Positions 62,775 to 64,000 of a stretch of DNA of 64,000 bases are shown one piece after another (within the stretch, counting starts at the first letter, position 1; each line of letters begins with the position of its first letter). The position numbers were made by a program, and so were the translations under genes. Below the pieces are notes generated by a model. The model did no database searches, was not told the DNA's origin, and saw nothing but the letters and a program-made list of their open reading frames with translations. The DNA is from Novosphingobium piscinae (lineage in GTDB: Bacteria > Pseudomonadota > Alphaproteobacteria > Sphingomonadales > Sphingomonadaceae), in contig NZ_JACLAX010000001.1 in NCBI RefSeq assembly GCF_014230355.1, forward strand, positions 310,001 through 374,000, in the 5' to 3' direction.

Positions 62775-63653
62775 TCAGCCGCGCGCCACCCGGTCGAGTG
62801 CGGCGCGCACCAGCCGTTCGCTCTCAATCCAGAGCCGGTCGCGCACCGCCTGGTCGGCCACGGTCGGGTTGGGTGTGCGCCGGGCCCGCTTGTGCCAGTA
62901 GTCGCCATTCGACTCCGCGGCGTCCGCTGCGGTGGCGAGCCAGACCAGCGTATCCGCGCCCTCGGCTTCGCTCAGCTTCTCGAGGCCCTTGAGGCGGGCC
63001 TGCGTCTCGGGTGAGGCCCCCGCGAAGAAATTGCTGTCAACTGCTCCGGGATGCACCGCGTGGGCGACGATGCCGTCCCCGTCGAGCCGGTCGGCCAGCG
63101 CCCGTGTGAACAGCACGTTGGCCAGTTTGCCCGTGCAATAGGCCCGCCCCGGATTGTAGGCGGCCAGGCCCTGCAGATCGTCGAGATCGAGCTGCGGGAT
63201 CATCTCGCTCGCATCGGACGAGGTGTTGAGAATGCGCACCGTCCCATAGGGCCGTCCGTTGGCCGTCTGCCGCAGCAGCGGCAGCAGCTCGCAGGTCAGC
63301 AGGAACGGCCCCAGATGATTGCCGGCGAAGTTGGCATCGAGCCCTTCGCTGGTCAGCACCAGTTCGCTCGCCATGCCCCCGGCATTGTTGACCAGCAGGT
63401 CGAGCCGCCCGGTCAGGGCCTCGACCTGCCGGGCCAGGGCCAGCGTCGCGCCCATCAGCGACAGGTCTGCGGCGAGCATGTCGGGAGCCGGCCCGGTGGC
63501 CACCGCGCCGATCTCGGCCGCGGCCTCCCGCATCCGCGCGGCGTTACGGCCCGTCCCGATGACCCACCAGCCGTCAGCCGCCAGGGCCATGGCGACATGC
63601 TTGCCAATCCCCGAACTGGCCCCGGTGACCAGCGCGACCCGCGGACTGTCCAT
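62775..63653 (-). CDS. Short-chain dehydrogenase/reductase, retinol-dehydrogenase-like
   Basis: A 292-residue SDR with cofactor motif VTGASSGIGKHVA, NNAGG, a catalytic serine in LNTSSDA, and the active-site YCTGKLAN. The spacing and C-terminus (HPGAVDSNFF and later SNGDYW) match the retinol dehydrogenase/WW-oxidoreductase-like branch. The ATG at 63653 has a very strong ribosome binding site, AGGAGGGAG, 8 bases upstream. The frame is open without a stop through the upstream amidohydrolase end, which gives the appearance of a fusion (see that entry), but the site shows that the SDR is translated on its own. Confidence 0.92.
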   Translation of the reverse strand: MDSPRVALVTGASSGIGKHVAMALAADGWWVIGTGRNAARMREAAAEIGAVATGPAPDMLAADLSLMGATLALARQVEALTGRLDLLVNNAGGMASELVLTSEGLDANFAGNHLGPFLLTCELLPLLRQTANGRPYGTVRILNTSSDASEMIPQLDLDDLQGLAAYNPGRAYCTGKLANVLFTRALADRLDGDGIVAHAVHPGAVDSNFFAGASPETQARLKGLEKLSEAEGADTLVWLATAADAAESNGDYWHKRARRTPNPTVADQAVRDRLWIESERLVRAALDRVARG

Positions 63654-63682
63654 GTGCGGCGCTCCCTCCTGCCAGTCGGTGC

Positions 63683-64000
63683 TCAGGCCTGCTCGGCCTG
63701 GCGCTCGTCGCGCATGCTTCTTGAACATCGCCATGACGTCGCCCGAGGTCACCGGCCGCGGCGGCTCGCCATCGCCCACCGGGCGCGCGCCGCCAGACGA
63801 CTTGGGCGTGGTGTCCACGCCCTTGGCCCGGGCCCGGGCGCGGCAGGCCCCGACGGTCATGTCCTCGCGCCGGTTGTGTTCGAGGAACGCGTCGAAGCGG
63901 AACCAGCGGATCGCGTTGCCGTGGGTGACCTTGTCGATCTGTGCATCGCTCAGGTGCTGGACCGAAGCCCACAGGTATTCGGGCACTTCCGGCCACAGCG
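63683..64000 (-). CDS. Amidohydrolase-2 family protein, C-terminal part (runs off right edge)
   Basis: The last ~105 residues of a metal-dependent amidohydrolase: LWPEVPEYLWASVQHLSDAQ, DKVTHGNAIRWFRFDAFLEH, then a polar tail ending SGDVMAMFKKHA. GNAIRWFRFDAF is the usual end of the family's TIM barrel. In the literal frame there is no stop before the SDR. A two-base CG contraction at 63707-63713 would explain this: restoring it gives HARDERQAEQA and a TGA at 63683-63685, a normal distance before the SDR ribosome binding site. I therefore place the end at 63683, as inference. Most of the enzyme is outside the window. Confidence 0.72.

Noticed and set aside
63574..63996. Separate 140-codon gene overlapping the amidohydrolase/SDR junction in another frame
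   Set aside because: The same bases encode clear amidohydrolase and SDR sequence in the other frame; this one has no recognisable features.

Overview
The window is 64 kb of high-GC DNA with tightly packed genes and no gene-free stretch longer than about 300 bases. Six TonB-dependent outer-membrane receptors (TBDRs), a Rieske oxygenase, an isoquinoline-oxidoreductase-type molybdoenzyme, a rhamnose pathway with a fused aldolase/dehydrogenase, and a palindromic repeat with CTGAACTTGTTTCAG arms all point to an alphaproteobacterium of the order Sphingomonadales (Novosphingobium or Sphingobium-like). This is an inference from gene content. I see no rRNA, tRNA, CRISPR array, IS element or prophage.

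Layout. 1-5.0 kb: 5' part of a TBDR, a small membrane protein, and a three-domain GH18-like/NodB deacetylase/GT2 polysaccharide enzyme. 5.0-12.1 kb: an aromatic-compound locus with a Rieske oxygenase, a divergent AraC regulator, a TBDR, a translationally coupled zinc alcohol dehydrogenase, the stump of an aldehyde dehydrogenase, and a secreted protein. An AT-rich TATTGCTAT motif is shared by the two promoter regions. 12.1-20.5 kb: a complete L-rhamnose catabolic island (DeoR regulator, MFS transporter, FMN lactate dehydrogenase and FGGY kinase on the minus strand; bifunctional aldolase/dehydrogenase and isomerase on the plus strand). 20.5-25 kb: a TBDR followed by a methyl-accepting chemotaxis protein. 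25-30.2 kb: a DUF2332 protein and a LysR regulator divergent from a two-subunit molybdenum hydroxylase. 30.2-36 kb: a TBDR divergent from a three-gene ABC transporter with two DUF3526-type permeases. 36-36.6 kb: two small overlapping genes, the first with a DUF2384-like toxin-binding segment.

36.6-44.1 kb is an iron-uptake locus. A coupled operon (PepSY membrane protein, small membrane protein, TBDR) is divergent, across a Fur-like box, from a second TBDR coupled to a secreted phosphodiesterase/pyrophosphatase. 44.1-49.2 kb: a SnoaL-like gene broken by one amber codon, a large secreted alpha/beta-hydrolase with a PKD-like domain, a MAPEG protein, an SDR and a MarR regulator. 49.3-54.9 kb: a five-gene exported operon (cytochrome c'-like, secreted-repeat protein, unknown 394-aa protein, DUF1587/1595/1592/1588/1585 protein, DUF1552 protein) with no assigned function; I consider it the best candidate for an undescribed system. 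55-56.8 kb: a TauE-family permease and a persulfide-dioxygenase-like metallo-beta-lactamase protein divergent from a perfect 10-bp inverted repeat resembling a BigR operator. 56.8-62.7 kb: an autotransporter, an ECF sigma factor with a probable anti-sigma protein, and a DUF808 membrane protein. 62.8-64 kb: an SDR whose reading frame runs without a stop into the C-terminus of an amidohydrolase that leaves the window.

Functionally the region looks like an accessory nutrient-scavenging segment. Several modules pair an outer-membrane receptor with a periplasmic or cytoplasmic enzyme, a regulator or a sensor, and many adjacent starts and stops overlap (ATGA, GTGA, TGATG), which indicates translational coupling. 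Three gene lesions (aldehyde dehydrogenase stump, amber-broken SnoaL-like gene, probable frameshift at the amidohydrolase end) suggest that some modules are decaying.
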